From: Gammaproteobacteria bacterium UBA2168
GTDB lineage: Bacteria; Pseudomonadota; Gammaproteobacteria; Pseudomonadales; Azotimanducaceae
Length of the DNA: 37,379 nt
Direction: 5' to 3'
Assembly (NCBI GenBank): GCA_002327525.1
Contig: DCWG01000025.1
Location: 1 to 37,379, forward strand
Under the pieces are notes generated by a model. That model saw only the letters and a list, made by a program, of their open reading frames with translations, was not told the DNA's origin and did no database searches. Numbering within the stretch: position 1 is the stretch's first letter; each line of letters begins with the position of its first letter. Shown in pieces: positions 7,253-16,110 of this stretch. The translations under genes and the position numbers were made by a program.

Positions 7253-9883
7253 ATGAACGAATCCTTACCCTTCATTTTTTCGCTGGCAAGTTCCGAGCTG
7301 AGCCTCGATGCCGTCGGCGGCAAGAGCCGCACGCTGTCCCACCTTGCCGCGGCCGGTTTACCGGTCCCTTCAGGACTTCTGATCTCAACCCGCGCTTACC
7401 GCGATTTCGTGGCGGTTAACGACCTGCAAGCGCGCATCCTGGAACTGAGCCACCATGCGCGCGACAGTGCCAAGGCTGCGCACACAGCGTCTTGCACCAT
7501 CCGCGACCTGTTCGAGACCGCCGCCCTGCCCAATGAAATCGAGGCCGCCATCGGACATGCCGCCGCACCCTTCGGCTGCGCACCACTTGCGGTTCGCTCG
7601 TCCGCCAACGCGGAAGACCTGCCGGATCTCTCCTTCGCCGGCCTGCAGGATTCATTTCTCAACGTCCGCGGGGAGAGCGCGCTGCTCCTTGCAGTGCGGC
7701 ACTGTTGGGCGTCATTGTGGTCCGAACGTGCCATCGTCTACCGCGATCGAATGGGCATTGCTCAGGAAACCGTGGCGATGGGCGTGCTCGTACAGACCAT
7801 GATCGATGCCGATGTATCCGGCATCCTGTTCACGGCCAACCCGACCACCGGTGCACGCAATGAGATCGTGGTCAACGCAAGCTTCGGTCTCGGTGAAGCT
7901 ATTGTCGGCGGAGAGGTCACCCCCGATACCTACCTCCTCGATCGCGATTCCCTGACCCCCGTGCAGGTGATCACGGGCGCCAAGACCACCATGATCGTCC
8001 CAGACGGCTCACGCGGTACGCGCAGCCAGGCCGTACCTGAATCAAGCCGTTCGCAGAACGCGCTCAACGGCGAACAACTTCGAGACCTCGCAAGCCTCGG
8101 GCTTCGAGCTGAATCCGAGTGTGGCGGTACGCCGCAGGATATCGAATGGGCCATCGATGGCGAACAATACTGGTTGCTGCAATCGCGGCCGATCACCGGA
8201 CTGCCCGCGGAGCAACCGGATGCAACCTGGTCATCGCCCTACGGAAACGCCAAGCTGGTTCGGCGCCAGGTGGTCGAGAACATGCCCGAACCCCTTTCCC
8301 CTCTTTTCGAAGCACTGTACTTGAACGAAGGACTCGATCGCGGGATAGACCTGTTGGTGGAGGAGATGGGGTTACCGCTCAACATCGACGAGTTCATCAC
8401 CCGGCCCCTGTTCGTCACCATCAACGGCTTCGGCTACTGCCGGTACGACTTTCACATCACCAGGCGCACTCTCGCCATGATTCCGCGCATCCTGTACTAC
8501 TACGTTCGCAGCCTACCCCCGCTCATCGGTAATCTCGTCCCGATGTGGCGGGAGTCAGGACTGCCCGACTACCAGCAAACCATCGCCCGTCACCGGTTGC
8601 TGGATCACAAAGCAGCCTCCGACGATGCGCTGCTCGGGGCGGTTACAGAATTGGCGATGGCGGATGCCCGCTATTGGTTCTACATCAGTATGATGGTCGG
8701 TGTTGCGAAGATCACCGAAGGACTACTCCACCGCTTCGTCACTTCACGTGCGGTGAGGGGAACTCTCACCAGTGCCATGTTCCTTCGCGGTTTTCCGTCG
8801 CAGACCCTCGAAGCCCAGCGCAGCCTCACCGCTATCGCATCCAACCTGTCGACCAACCCAGCCTTACGGGACCTGGCCGATGGCGAACCCGTCGAGGAGA
8901 TGGTAGAGCGCCTGCGGCAACACCCCGATGGACAGCGGATCGCGGCCGATATCACCAATCACCTTAAAAGCTATGGCCACCAGGTGTACAACCTCGACTT
9001 CGTAGTACCCACGCAGGCCGAAAACCCCGCTCCGGTACTGCTTGGCTTGTGGGCACTGTTGAGCGATGAAGATCCTCTCGGCACCTGGCGGGAGCGTCAG
9101 GCGACCCTCGTGCGCGAGCGCGAGACCCTGGAAGCACAGACAACGGCGTCGCTCGGCCCCGTTCGACGCGCCATATTTCAGAAACTCCTGTCCTGGGGGC
9201 AGCGATTCGGGCCCAATCGCGAGGAAGCTCTCTTCTATATGGGGGCGGCCTGGCCCGAGCTTCGCCGCTGCGCTCTCGAACTCGGCGCTCGATTGACGGC
9301 CTCGGGAACTCTGGCCACACCCAGCGACCTGTTCTTCCTGAGACCCGAGGAGATCGAGGAAGCCTGTACGGCCCGCGAAGGCAGCACCGCACGTCCAAAC
9401 CTGCGGGAACTGGCGGCCTCGCGCCGAACCCTGCGCGAAGCGCGAAAGAAACTGCATCCCCCGGCGAGAGTGCCGGAAAATCTGAGATTCAAATTGGGCC
9501 CTCTCGACTTCACGCGCTTTTTCGAGGTATGGGAAACCCAGAAGCTGAATCCCGATGAAGGCGATGTGCTGCGCGGATTCGCCGTCAGTCCAGGCACGGT
9601 AACGGGTATCGCGAGCGTCGTGCTCTCACCGGAAGACTTTACAGACATGCGCCCGAACACGATCCTCGTCTGCCCAACCACCACCCCAGCCTGGACACCG
9701 ATGTTCAACCACGCCCTGGCGCTCGTCACGGACATCGGTGCCATTCTGGCACACGGTTCCATTGTGGCCCGCGAGTTTGGAATCCCGGCGGTGCTCGGCA
9801 CCGGCAACGCGACCGTGCGTATCGCCACGGGTCAGCGCATTACCGTCGATGGGTCGGCCGGCACCGTCACGCTGGTGGATTGA
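7253..9883 (+). CDS. Rifampicin-phosphotransferase-like PEP-utilising swivel enzyme
   Basis: An 876-residue protein with a PPDK/PEP-synthase ATP-grasp domain at residues 1-320 (VGGKSRTLSHLAAAGLPVPS, VRSSANAEDLPDLSFAGLQD, QDIEWAIDG). A long middle region, about 330-760, has no PEP-synthase homology that I can see. The C-terminal swivelling His domain contains ILAHGSIVAREFGIPAV, with the phosphorylatable His at residue 834. The size, order and His position match rifampicin phosphotransferase (about 865 residues, His near 825) rather than PEP synthase, because the PEP-binding barrel is missing. ATP would phosphorylate the His, which then passes phosphate to a small molecule bound by the middle domain. 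Many such proteins are not resistance enzymes, so the acceptor is unknown. It sits in a run of redox genes, suggesting a metabolite kinase role. Confidence 0.82.
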   Translation: MNESLPFIFSLASSELSLDAVGGKSRTLSHLAAAGLPVPSGLLISTRAYRDFVAVNDLQARILELSHHARDSAKAAHTASCTIRDLFETAALPNEIEAAIGHAAAPFGCAPLAVRSSANAEDLPDLSFAGLQDSFLNVRGESALLLAVRHCWASLWSERAIVYRDRMGIAQETVAMGVLVQTMIDADVSGILFTANPTTGARNEIVVNASFGLGEAIVGGEVTPDTYLLDRDSLTPVQVITGAKTTMIVPDGSRGTRSQAVPESSRSQNALNGEQLRDLASLGLRAESECGGTPQDIEWAIDGEQYWLLQSRPITGLPAEQPDATWSSPYGNAKLVRRQVVENMPEPLSPLFEALYLNEGLDRGIDLLVEEMGLPLNIDEFITRPLFVTINGFGYCRYDFHITRRTLAMIPRILYYYVRSLPPLIGNLVPMWRESGLPDYQQTIARHRLLDHKAASDDALLGAVTELAMADARYWFYISMMVGVAKITEGLLHRFVTSRAVRGTLTSAMFLRGFPSQTLEAQRSLTAIASNLSTNPALRDLADGEPVEEMVERLRQHPDGQRIAADITNHLKSYGHQVYNLDFVVPTQAENPAPVLLGLWALLSDEDPLGTWRERQATLVRERETLEAQTTASLGPVRRAIFQKLLSWGQRFGPNREEALFYMGAAWPELRRCALELGARLTASGTLATPSDLFFLRPEEIEEACTAREGSTARPNLRELAASRRTLREARKKLHPPARVPENLRFKLGPLDFTRFFEVWETQKLNPDEGDVLRGFAVSPGTVTGIASVVLSPEDFTDMRPNTILVCPTTTPAWTPMFNHALALVTDIGAILAHGSIVAREFGIPAVLGTGNATVRIATGQRITVDGSAGTVTLVD

Positions 9884-9976
9884 AGCCGGGCAATCTATCC
9901 AGCCGGGGTACCTGCCGCCTCACAAACGTGCAATCATCACACCCCATACGAGGCGTGCATTGAGCGCGGAGAGTAG

Positions 9977-10804
9977 ATGCAGGGTAGACGTGTTCTGATC
10001 ACGGGCGGCAACAGCGGTATCGGCATCGTGGCCGCCGCCGAACTGGCGGCCCTCGGCGCGGAAGTGGTTCTCGCGTGTCGGGACGGTGACAAGACGCGCG
10101 CCGCGCTCGATACTGTCAATGCCCAGGCCGCCGTCGAGGCGATCAACCTCCCCGTCGATCTCGCCAGTCTCACGAGCGTGCGCGATCTCGCCCGAGGATT
10201 TCTGGAACGCTACGACAGACTCGACGTGCTCATCAACAACGCCGGCACCTTTCCAGCGAAGCAGCGTTTCACGAAGGACGGCTTCGAGATGCAGATGGGC
10301 GTGAATCACTTTGCCCACTTCCTGCTCACCCATCTCCTGCTCGATTGTCTCAAAGCCAGCGCTCCGGCACGGATCGTCACCGTGACTTCCACCCTGCACA
10401 GGAAAGGCAGCCTCGATTTCGACACGTTCAGGGGTTTCAACAAATACAGCGCCCAAGCTGCGTACAATCAATCGAAACTCGCGAACGTGCTGTTTGCCGT
10501 GGAACTCTCGCACAAACTCGACGGCACGGGAGTAACCAGTAACTATCTGCATCCTGGGGCGGTGGCCACGGACATCATTCGAGATATGCCGTGGATCGTG
10601 CGCAAACTCATTGGCCTGGCCTTCACCACTCCCGAGAAAGGCGCACGCACCACGATCATGCTCGCGAGCGACGATGAGCTGGCAGAAGTCACCGGCCGCT
10701 ACTACGACCAATGCCAACCCGCCAAGCCTTCCCCACTTGCCGAACAGGCAGCCCTGCGTGAGTGCCTGTGGCGTGCAAGCCTCGAGGCCGTTGGTCTGGC
10801 CTGA
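9977..10804 (+). CDS. Short-chain dehydrogenase/reductase, retinol-dehydrogenase-like
   Basis: A classical SDR of 275 residues. The nucleotide-binding motif is TGGNSGIG, followed by the Arg of VVLACRDGDK (typical of NADP preference), NNAG, the catalytic Ser in VTVTSTLHRKG, and YNQSK with the active-site Tyr and Lys. The spacing, PVDLASLTSVRDLA and the HPGAVATDI loop resemble the RDH11/WW-oxidoreductase-like group acting on aldehydes, ketones or alcohols of lipophilic molecules. It begins 93 bases after the swivel enzyme and its stop precedes the next gene by only a few bases, so the two downstream genes are probably co-transcribed. The substrate is not evident. Confidence 0.87.
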   Translation: MQGRRVLITGGNSGIGIVAAAELAALGAEVVLACRDGDKTRAALDTVNAQAAVEAINLPVDLASLTSVRDLARGFLERYDRLDVLINNAGTFPAKQRFTKDGFEMQMGVNHFAHFLLTHLLLDCLKASAPARIVTVTSTLHRKGSLDFDTFRGFNKYSAQAAYNQSKLANVLFAVELSHKLDGTGVTSNYLHPGAVATDIIRDMPWIVRKLIGLAFTTPEKGARTTIMLASDDELAEVTGRYYDQCQPAKPSPLAEQAALRECLWRASLEAVGLA

Positions 10805-10808
10805 TCGA

Positions 10809-12416
10809 TTGAAACCAGACGAGAGACATATAAAAAAAGTGCTCTGGATATCCGGCATCGTGGTCGGCGTACTGCTCGTCGCCGGCATCGGGCTCTACTT
10901 CGCGTTCAACGCGGCCATCCGCCAGGATCCCTTTCTGGCGATGTACGACGAAAACTGCGCCCTGTGCCATGGAGAGCAGATGGAGGGCGGTACTCAGGGT
11001 CCGCCGCTGGTCGGCGCTCCCTTGAAAAACGGGGAGTCGGTAGCCGAACTGACGCGCAGCATCAGCGATGGATTGCTCGCAAGCGGGATGCCGGGCTGGT
11101 CCACGACCATGCCGGAAAGCCACATCAGAAGCCTGGCCATACTGATCGCGGAACGCCGCGTGGATCGTACCTTCACGGACTTCAAGATGGAAAAAGAACT
11201 CGTCGTCCCAACTGAGGTCTTCGACACGGAGCTGGCAAGTTTTCGCCTGGAAACGGTAGCGGGCGATATCCACCCTTACCCGTTCTCCATCGCGCCACTT
11301 GCCGATAGCCGCATCCTGGTGAGTGAGAAAACTCTGGGACTCTCGCTCATCGAAACGGACGGCACGCGCTCCGCTCATATCACGGGTACTCCGGCCAGGT
11401 CGGATCTCGGATTCAACATGCTCGGACTCAACTACGGTATCGGCTGGCACCTTGATGTCGCTCCCCACCCCGACTACGCATCCAACGGCTGGATCTACCT
11501 GCACCATACTCACCTGTGTGAGGACTGCGGCAACGGCGACGATTCGGTCATACCGATAACAATGAATCGCGTCGTGCGCGGCCGCATCGAGGCGGGGCAG
11601 TGGACCGACGAGGAAGTCGTCTGGGAAGTCGCCTACCATCTCTACAGCTCCATGCCGGATATCGGCACCGGCGGGCGAATTGCGTTCGACCCCGCGGGTT
11701 ATCTGTTCCTGAGCGTGGGCATGAAAGGCGGTTACTTCGAGGGGATTCAGGACCTCAGCACACCCTACGGCAAGATCCACAGGGTGCACGACGACGGATC
11801 CATCCCGGAAGACAATCCCTTCGTCGCTACACCCGGCGTCTTCGCCTCCACCTGGACGTACGGGCACCGCAGCCCGCAGGGTCTCGAATTCGATACCTCG
11901 ACCGGAAAGCTGTGGGGTACCGAGATGGGTCCCCGCGGCGGAGACGAGGTCAACCTCCTGCTCCCCGGGCGCAACTACGGCTGGCCGCTGTACTCCAAGG
12001 GTGTGGACTACGACGGCACCCCGGTGGAGTACTGGAAGGACCTCAACATCGAATTCGACCTGGAGGACATCGAACAACCGGTGGTTGACCTGACACCATC
12101 GCCGGCCGTATCGAGCTTCGTCATCTACGCGGGAGACGCCTATCCCGAATGGCAGGGTGATTTCATCGTCGGCAGTCTGAAGGCGACAGAACTCTACCGG
12201 TTCGTGATCGAAGATGACCGGCTGGTTCACGCCGAAATCCTGATTCGAGACCTGGCCAGAATACGAGACGTCGAGACCGGCCCCGGCGGCCTCATCTATC
12301 TGCTGCTCGAACACGAAGCAGGCAGTCAGATCGTCAGACTGGTGCCCGAGCGTGATGGTGAGCAGATGACCGATCTCGCGGAAGAGAGTCACGGAATGGC
12401 GCCGGACCATGGGTGA
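10809..12416 (+). CDS. Membrane-anchored cytochrome c fused to a PQQ sugar-dehydrogenase-like propeller
   Basis: The protein begins with one transmembrane helix (VLWISGIVVGVLLVAGIGLY). A class I cytochrome c domain follows, with heme motif CALCH and a likely distal Met in GMPGWST. The rest is a six-bladed propeller of the soluble glucose/aldose dehydrogenase type (APHPDYASNGWIYLHH, GGRIAFDPAGYLFLSVG, GHRSPQGLEF, GPRGGDEVNLLLPGRNYGWP), so it should act in the periplasm with the heme as electron acceptor. Two key sites differ: the usual catalytic His of HxGxR is Gly (GTGGR), and EHGP reads EMGP. The start is uncertain. TTG 10809, GTG 10839 and an ATA at 10830 that would give MKKVLWIS after GAGAGA are all possible, and TTG keeps the lysines before the helix. 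The last 8 bases overlap the next, broken gene. Confidence 0.8.
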   Translation: MKPDERHIKKVLWISGIVVGVLLVAGIGLYFAFNAAIRQDPFLAMYDENCALCHGEQMEGGTQGPPLVGAPLKNGESVAELTRSISDGLLASGMPGWSTTMPESHIRSLAILIAERRVDRTFTDFKMEKELVVPTEVFDTELASFRLETVAGDIHPYPFSIAPLADSRILVSEKTLGLSLIETDGTRSAHITGTPARSDLGFNMLGLNYGIGWHLDVAPHPDYASNGWIYLHHTHLCEDCGNGDDSVIPITMNRVVRGRIEAGQWTDEEVVWEVAYHLYSSMPDIGTGGRIAFDPAGYLFLSVGMKGGYFEGIQDLSTPYGKIHRVHDDGSIPEDNPFVATPGVFASTWTYGHRSPQGLEFDTSTGKLWGTEMGPRGGDEVNLLLPGRNYGWPLYSKGVDYDGTPVEYWKDLNIEFDLEDIEQPVVDLTPSPAVSSFVIYAGDAYPEWQGDFIVGSLKATELYRFVIEDDRLVHAEILIRDLARIRDVETGPGGLIYLLLEHEAGSQIVRLVPERDGEQMTDLAEESHGMAPDHG

Positions 12417-13423
12417 TGCGATGCTGGCTCCGATACGGACACTGCTACCCGAAATCGCCGCGCGCGCCGAAGAAGTGGAAGACGAGCGGCGGATCTGATC
12501 GCCAAACTGACCAAAGCCGGTGGGTTCCGTGCGATGGTGCCGCGCGAACTCGGAGGCGCTCAGAGCGATTACCCGATCAGCGTGCAAATGCTCATCGAAT
12601 TGGCGCGGGCTGACAGATCCGTCGGCTGCGAATCCCCGCAACTGCCGGCGCTTGTGCCGGGTCGAGCTTCCTTGAGCTCTATGCAGGCGGACCCGACGTC
12701 ATCGTCAGCGACGCATTCGTCCCGAAGGGCAGCGCCGGGAGCGTAGACGCAGGTTACCGCGTCTCGAAACGCTGTGGATTCGCCAGCGGCTGCCAGCATG
12801 TCGACTGGCTGTTCGGAAACTGCGTGGTGGACGACGGTGCTGTCGGATTAGGCTGCATGATGCTGCCAGGGAGACAGTGGGCCATTCACGACACCTGGTA
12901 CTCCGCGGGACTGCGAGGTACCGCCAGTCACGACATCGAGCTCGAGGGCGCCTTCGTCCCCGAACAACATACATTCGATTTGTTCAGCGGCACTCCCTGC
13001 ATGAGCGGACCGCTGTTCGCCGCCCCCCTTGTCCAGTTCGCGTTACACATTGCGGCGCTCGCCCTCGGCAGCGCTGAAGGCGCGTCGGACGAACTCACCG
13101 AATTTGCCTGCACGGACGAGACGCGCCTGTATCGACGCACGCCAATGCAGGACAGCGAACTGTTGCAGTAGCCTATCGGGCACGCTCAGGCAGACTATCA
13201 GAGGCATGCGGTACAAACGAAAGCATGGGTAGCGGAGGCGTGCGCCTGCGTAGTCGATGCCTGCTACACCGCCGCGGGTGGTAGTGCGCTGTATCACGGC
13301 TCTCCGCTCCAGCGTCGACTACGAGACATCCACACCCTGACCCAGCACGCTTCCGCGCAGGAGGGCGCGTTCGCAAACTCGGGTGCAGGCCCGCTGGGTC
13401 ATCCAGCGACATTCGGTCTCTAG
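12409..13423 (+). pseudogene. HsaA-like acyl-CoA dehydrogenase-fold flavin monooxygenase, multiply broken
   Basis: ATG 12409 opens MGDAMLAPIRTLLPEIAARA, an acyl-CoA dehydrogenase-type N-terminus that stops at a TGA (12496-12498). The family continues in a second frame (AGGFRAMVPRELGGAQSDYP, LIELARADRSVG) and then a third (FLELYAGGPDVIVSDAFVPK, FASGCQHVDWLFGNCVV). The third frame is interrupted by an in-frame TAG at 13169-13171, after which homology resumes to AAGGSALYHGSPLQRRLRDI and GHPATFGL with a final TAG at 13421-13423. So there are two frameshifts and one nonsense codon. The C-terminal motif is typical of HsaA/p-hydroxyphenylacetate-hydroxylase-like enzymes that use reduced flavin to hydroxylate aromatics or sterol rings. 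The intact ancestor probably formed part of the upstream run. Confidence 0.8.
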
Positions 13424-13433
13424 CCTGGATTAA

Positions 13434-14420
13434 TCAGGCACCGGGACAGAACACCAACCGGCCGATGGATTGTCGATTGGCCAGTTTGCGAAGGGCATCA
13501 GGTAGTCCACCGAAACCCACCACCTCATCTATGAGCGGGCTGATGCGGCCTCTCACCATCAGCTCGTTCAGCACTTCGTTGCACCTGGTAAACGGTCTCG
13601 GATCGTGGTCGCGATATCCACCCATGTGCACTCCGACAATGGAGTAATTCTTCACTAGAACGTGATTCATGGGGGCGAGCGGGATACTGCCCGCGGCAAA
13701 CCCGATCACCAGTATTCTACCCTCCCAGGCTACCAGACGACGTGCGATGTCGAAGTACGCACCACCGACCGGATCGTAGATCAGATCGACACCCCGCCCC
13801 TGTGTCAGCTTCATCACACGCTCGTAGAGGTCTTCCGTGTCGTAGTTGATCACCTCGTCAGCACCGAGAGTGCGACACACATCCACTTTTTCGTCCGTCC
13901 CCGCAGCCGCAATGATCCAGCAGCCATGCTCCCTCGCGAGCTCAATGGCCGCGGAACCCACCCCCCCTGCCCCGGCCAGCACCAGCACCGTTTCTCCAGG
14001 CTGCAGATTGCCTCTCAGATGCAAGCCAACCCAGGCGGTTTGATACGTCACGTTCGCGGCTGCCGCCTTCACGGCATCCACGCCATCGGGTATCAGCATG
14101 GCGCGTTCGGCAAGGATGGTGCACTCCTCGGCGAACCCACCATGGTTCTCGGCCGCGGGTCCGACGATGCGCTGTCCCGGTTCGAGCGCAACACCGGACG
14201 CCGACTCGATCACGGTTCCCGCGGCGCTCATGCCAGGCACGAACGGGGGTGTCAGCTTGACCTGGTATTCACCACGGCACTGCAGGATATCGGCAAAATT
14301 GATGTCGGTCGCTTCAACCTTCACGACACAAGCGCCCTCGCGGGCAGGCGGCCGTTCCAGATCCGCCAGCTCCAGTTTCTGCCAGGGATCTCCCAGCTCA
14401 TTTATTTGAAGCGCCTTCAT
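13434..14420 (-). CDS. Zinc-independent NADPH:quinone oxidoreductase (MDR family)
   Basis: A medium-chain dehydrogenase/reductase of 328 residues without the structural or catalytic zinc ligands, placing it in the quinone/enone-reductase branch. It carries the GroES-like part (DINFADILQCRGEYQVKLTP, PFVPGMSAAGTVIESASG) and the NADPH-binding loop VLAGAGGVGSAAIELAREHG. Next come GADEVINY, GRGVDLIYDPVGG and a C-terminal MNHVLVKNYSIVGVHMGGY. It probably reduces an alpha,beta-unsaturated ketone, quinone or enoyl-CoA with NADPH. ATG 14420 is the only plausible start; a strong AAGGAGG lies about 30 bases upstream, too far to be ideal. It resembles a second member at 28091-29053. Downstream it converges with the broken HsaA-like gene. 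Confidence 0.87.
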   Translation of the reverse strand: MKALQINELGDPWQKLELADLERPPAREGACVVKVEATDINFADILQCRGEYQVKLTPPFVPGMSAAGTVIESASGVALEPGQRIVGPAAENHGGFAEECTILAERAMLIPDGVDAVKAAAANVTYQTAWVGLHLRGNLQPGETVLVLAGAGGVGSAAIELAREHGCWIIAAAGTDEKVDVCRTLGADEVINYDTEDLYERVMKLTQGRGVDLIYDPVGGAYFDIARRLVAWEGRILVIGFAAGSIPLAPMNHVLVKNYSIVGVHMGGYRDHDPRPFTRCNEVLNELMVRGRISPLIDEVVGFGGLPDALRKLANRQSIGRLVFCPGA

Positions 14421-14468
14421 GCAAATACTATCCGGTTCGAGCCGAGAAACCTCCTTCTCCTAGACCCT

Positions 14469-14936
14469 TCATCCACGCCCGATGAAGGGCATCTGATTGG
14501 CCATCACCGTCAGGAAGGGTACGTTGGTATCCAATGGCAAAGCGGCCATATAGCGTACCGCATCGACCACCGCAGCGACGTCCATTGTCGGTTCCGGCGC
14601 CAGTTCACCACTCGCCTGCGCTACCCCGTCGCTCATCCGTGCGGTCATCTGCGTCGCCGCATTGCCGATGTCGATCTGCCCGCAAGCAATATCGTGACGC
14701 CGTCCATCCAGCGCAGTGGAGCGGGGGAGACCCGTCATCGCGTGCTTGGTGGCAGTGTAGGCGACCGAGTTCGGTCGCGGGACGTGCGCTGAGATCGATC
14801 CATTGTTGATGATGCGCCCACCTCCGGGCATTTGCTTCTTCATCAACCGCACGGCCCATTGCGTGCACAGAAATGCCCCGGTCAGGTTGAGGAGAAACTC
14901 ATGATTGAACAGAACATGGCCAGGCACCGTCACCCC
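14469..14936 (-). pseudogene. Short-chain dehydrogenase/reductase, 5'-truncated
   Basis: The frame carries the second half of an [23 protein letters not shown] is helix 4, [20 protein letters not shown] holds the catalytic Ser, and [10 protein letters not shown] has the Tyr-x-x-x-Lys pair. A degraded-looking C-terminus ends at 14469. The NADP-binding N-terminal half (TGxxxGIG, NNAG) is missing: above about 14936 the frame reads unrelated sequence ([13 protein letters not shown]). The fragment cannot bind cofactor. It lies 49 bases upstream of the quinone reductase on the same strand, so the two probably once formed an operon. Confidence 0.7.
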
Positions 14937-15210
14937 CTTGCGCGTAGTTGAAATGAATGAATACGAGGCTCCGCTGGTTATACGACAGCGTGACATACCT
15001 TGTGTTGGAAACTACGAGGCAGCCAGCATGAATGTCAACGGGGGAGTCAGCATCGACGATGTTACAACGATCAAGCCGCACATCCCATCAGGAACCCGTA
15101 GCGAGGCCGTGATGAAATAGCGCAGCACCAGCAACCCCAGAATCCAGGTAGAGCCATTCTCTGGCAGCCAGCCGACATCCATGAGCCTCAGCACGACCAT
15201 CCCGTTGAGA
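14937..15210. other. Region without a recognisable gene
   Basis: Between the truncated SDR and the crotonase no frame on either strand gives a recognisable family. A plus frame ([20 protein letters not shown]) and a minus frame (GWLPENGSTWILGLLVLRYF) are both open but lack starts with ribosome sites. The region may be the scar of the deletion that removed the SDR 5' end. Confidence 0.3.
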
Positions 15211-16032
15211 TTATCGTCCCTTGAACTGTGGCGTGCGCTTCTCTTGAAAAGCCTTGATCGCTTCTCGTGCATCGTCGGTCTGAAACGCCCGGATCATGTG
15301 TTCCGCTTCGAGATCCAGGATCGTGGCTAGATCAGTGTTTGCTGCACGGTTGATGTTCTTCTTCATGAAGCGGATCGCCGACGTCGGCCCGTGTGCGATA
15401 CGCCTGGCGAACGCCGCCGCCTCTTCCCGAAAGGTCTCGTCGGGGAACACGCGGTTGACGAGACCGAGCTGGCGCGCCTCTTCCGCGCCTATGCGCTCGC
15501 TTAAGAAGTAGAGTTCCTTGGCCCTGGCCACGCCGACGAGTTGGGTCAGGTTCCAGCTTCCCCCGTAGTCACCGCTGACGCCGATATTGCGGAACGCCGT
15601 GACCAGGAACGCGCTCTCGGCCGCGACGCGTAGATCGCAGGCCAGCGCGATGGAAAAACCAGCTCCCGCGGCAGCCCCCGGCAACGCGGCAACCAGGGGT
15701 TTTTCCAGCTGCTGCATGCGCAGGGTCAGGGTGTTTTGTCCGTACTGCAGTGAGCGCACGCGGTCGGCTTGCGTCGGTGGAGGGGCTTCGGATTGCCGAG
15801 CGCCACTGCCCATCCCACTTACATCACCGCCACTGCAAAAGGCGCTACCTGCGCCAGTGATGACGATACAGCGTACGTCCTCACGCAACTCGAGGTCGAG
15901 CAGGCCCTGGCGCAAAGCCGGAGTGAGTTCGTTCGAAAGGGCGTTCTTCTTCTCGGGCCGATTCAATGTGAAGGTTGCGACCCCATCGTCGATCTCGCAC
16001 AGCAACTGGTCTGTTCCGGTGGTGTAACTCAT
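15211..16032 (-). CDS. Enoyl-CoA hydratase/isomerase (crotonase family)
   Basis: A 273-residue crotonase. Oxyanion-hole segments are GSAFCSGGDVSGMG and GAAAGAGFSIALACDLRVAA. The catalytic acid is probably the Asp in GVSGDYGGSWNLTQLVG; the usual hydratase glutamates are absent, as in the PaaG-like gene at 1344, so isomerase or other chemistry on a CoA ester is likely. The C-terminus FQEKRTPQFKG is typical. The start is set at ATG 16032 (MSYTTGTDQ) because GAGG lies 7 bases upstream; an ATG 15 bases earlier is less well placed. A perfect 10-base inverted repeat at 16052-16072 sits 20 bases upstream of this start and could be its operator. Confidence 0.88.
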   Translation of the reverse strand: MSYTTGTDQLLCEIDDGVATFTLNRPEKKNALSNELTPALRQGLLDLELREDVRCIVITGAGSAFCSGGDVSGMGSGARQSEAPPPTQADRVRSLQYGQNTLTLRMQQLEKPLVAALPGAAAGAGFSIALACDLRVAAESAFLVTAFRNIGVSGDYGGSWNLTQLVGVARAKELYFLSERIGAEEARQLGLVNRVFPDETFREEAAAFARRIAHGPTSAIRFMKKNINRAANTDLATILDLEAEHMIRAFQTDDAREAIKAFQEKRTPQFKGR

Positions 16033-16051
16033 GTCCGCGCCTCGCACCCCA

Positions 16052-16072
16052 GTAGTTTTATGATAAAACTAC
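16052..16072. promoter_or_regulatory. Perfect 21-base palindrome, candidate operator
   Basis: GTAGTTTTAT and ATAAAACTAC are exact reverse complements around one central G. The site lies between the M20 peptidase stop and the crotonase start (20 bases from ATG 16032), in the normal position for a repressor operator on the minus strand. The length and odd-base centre suit a TetR- or GntR-type dimer. No regulator gene is in the window. A terminator is unlikely because no T-run follows. Confidence 0.55.
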
Positions 16073-16110
16073 GCGGGCCGCGTCACCGATGCAACCAGCC
16101 TGGGGCCTGG

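Noticed and set aside
7253..9883. PEP synthase (ppsA)
   Set aside because: The C-terminal PEP-binding barrel is missing and the swivel His is at the very end, so the PEP synthase label would be wrong.
10689..12641. 650-codon minus-strand frame
   Set aside because: It lies antisense to the cytochrome-propeller gene, whose heme and propeller motifs are clear on the plus strand.
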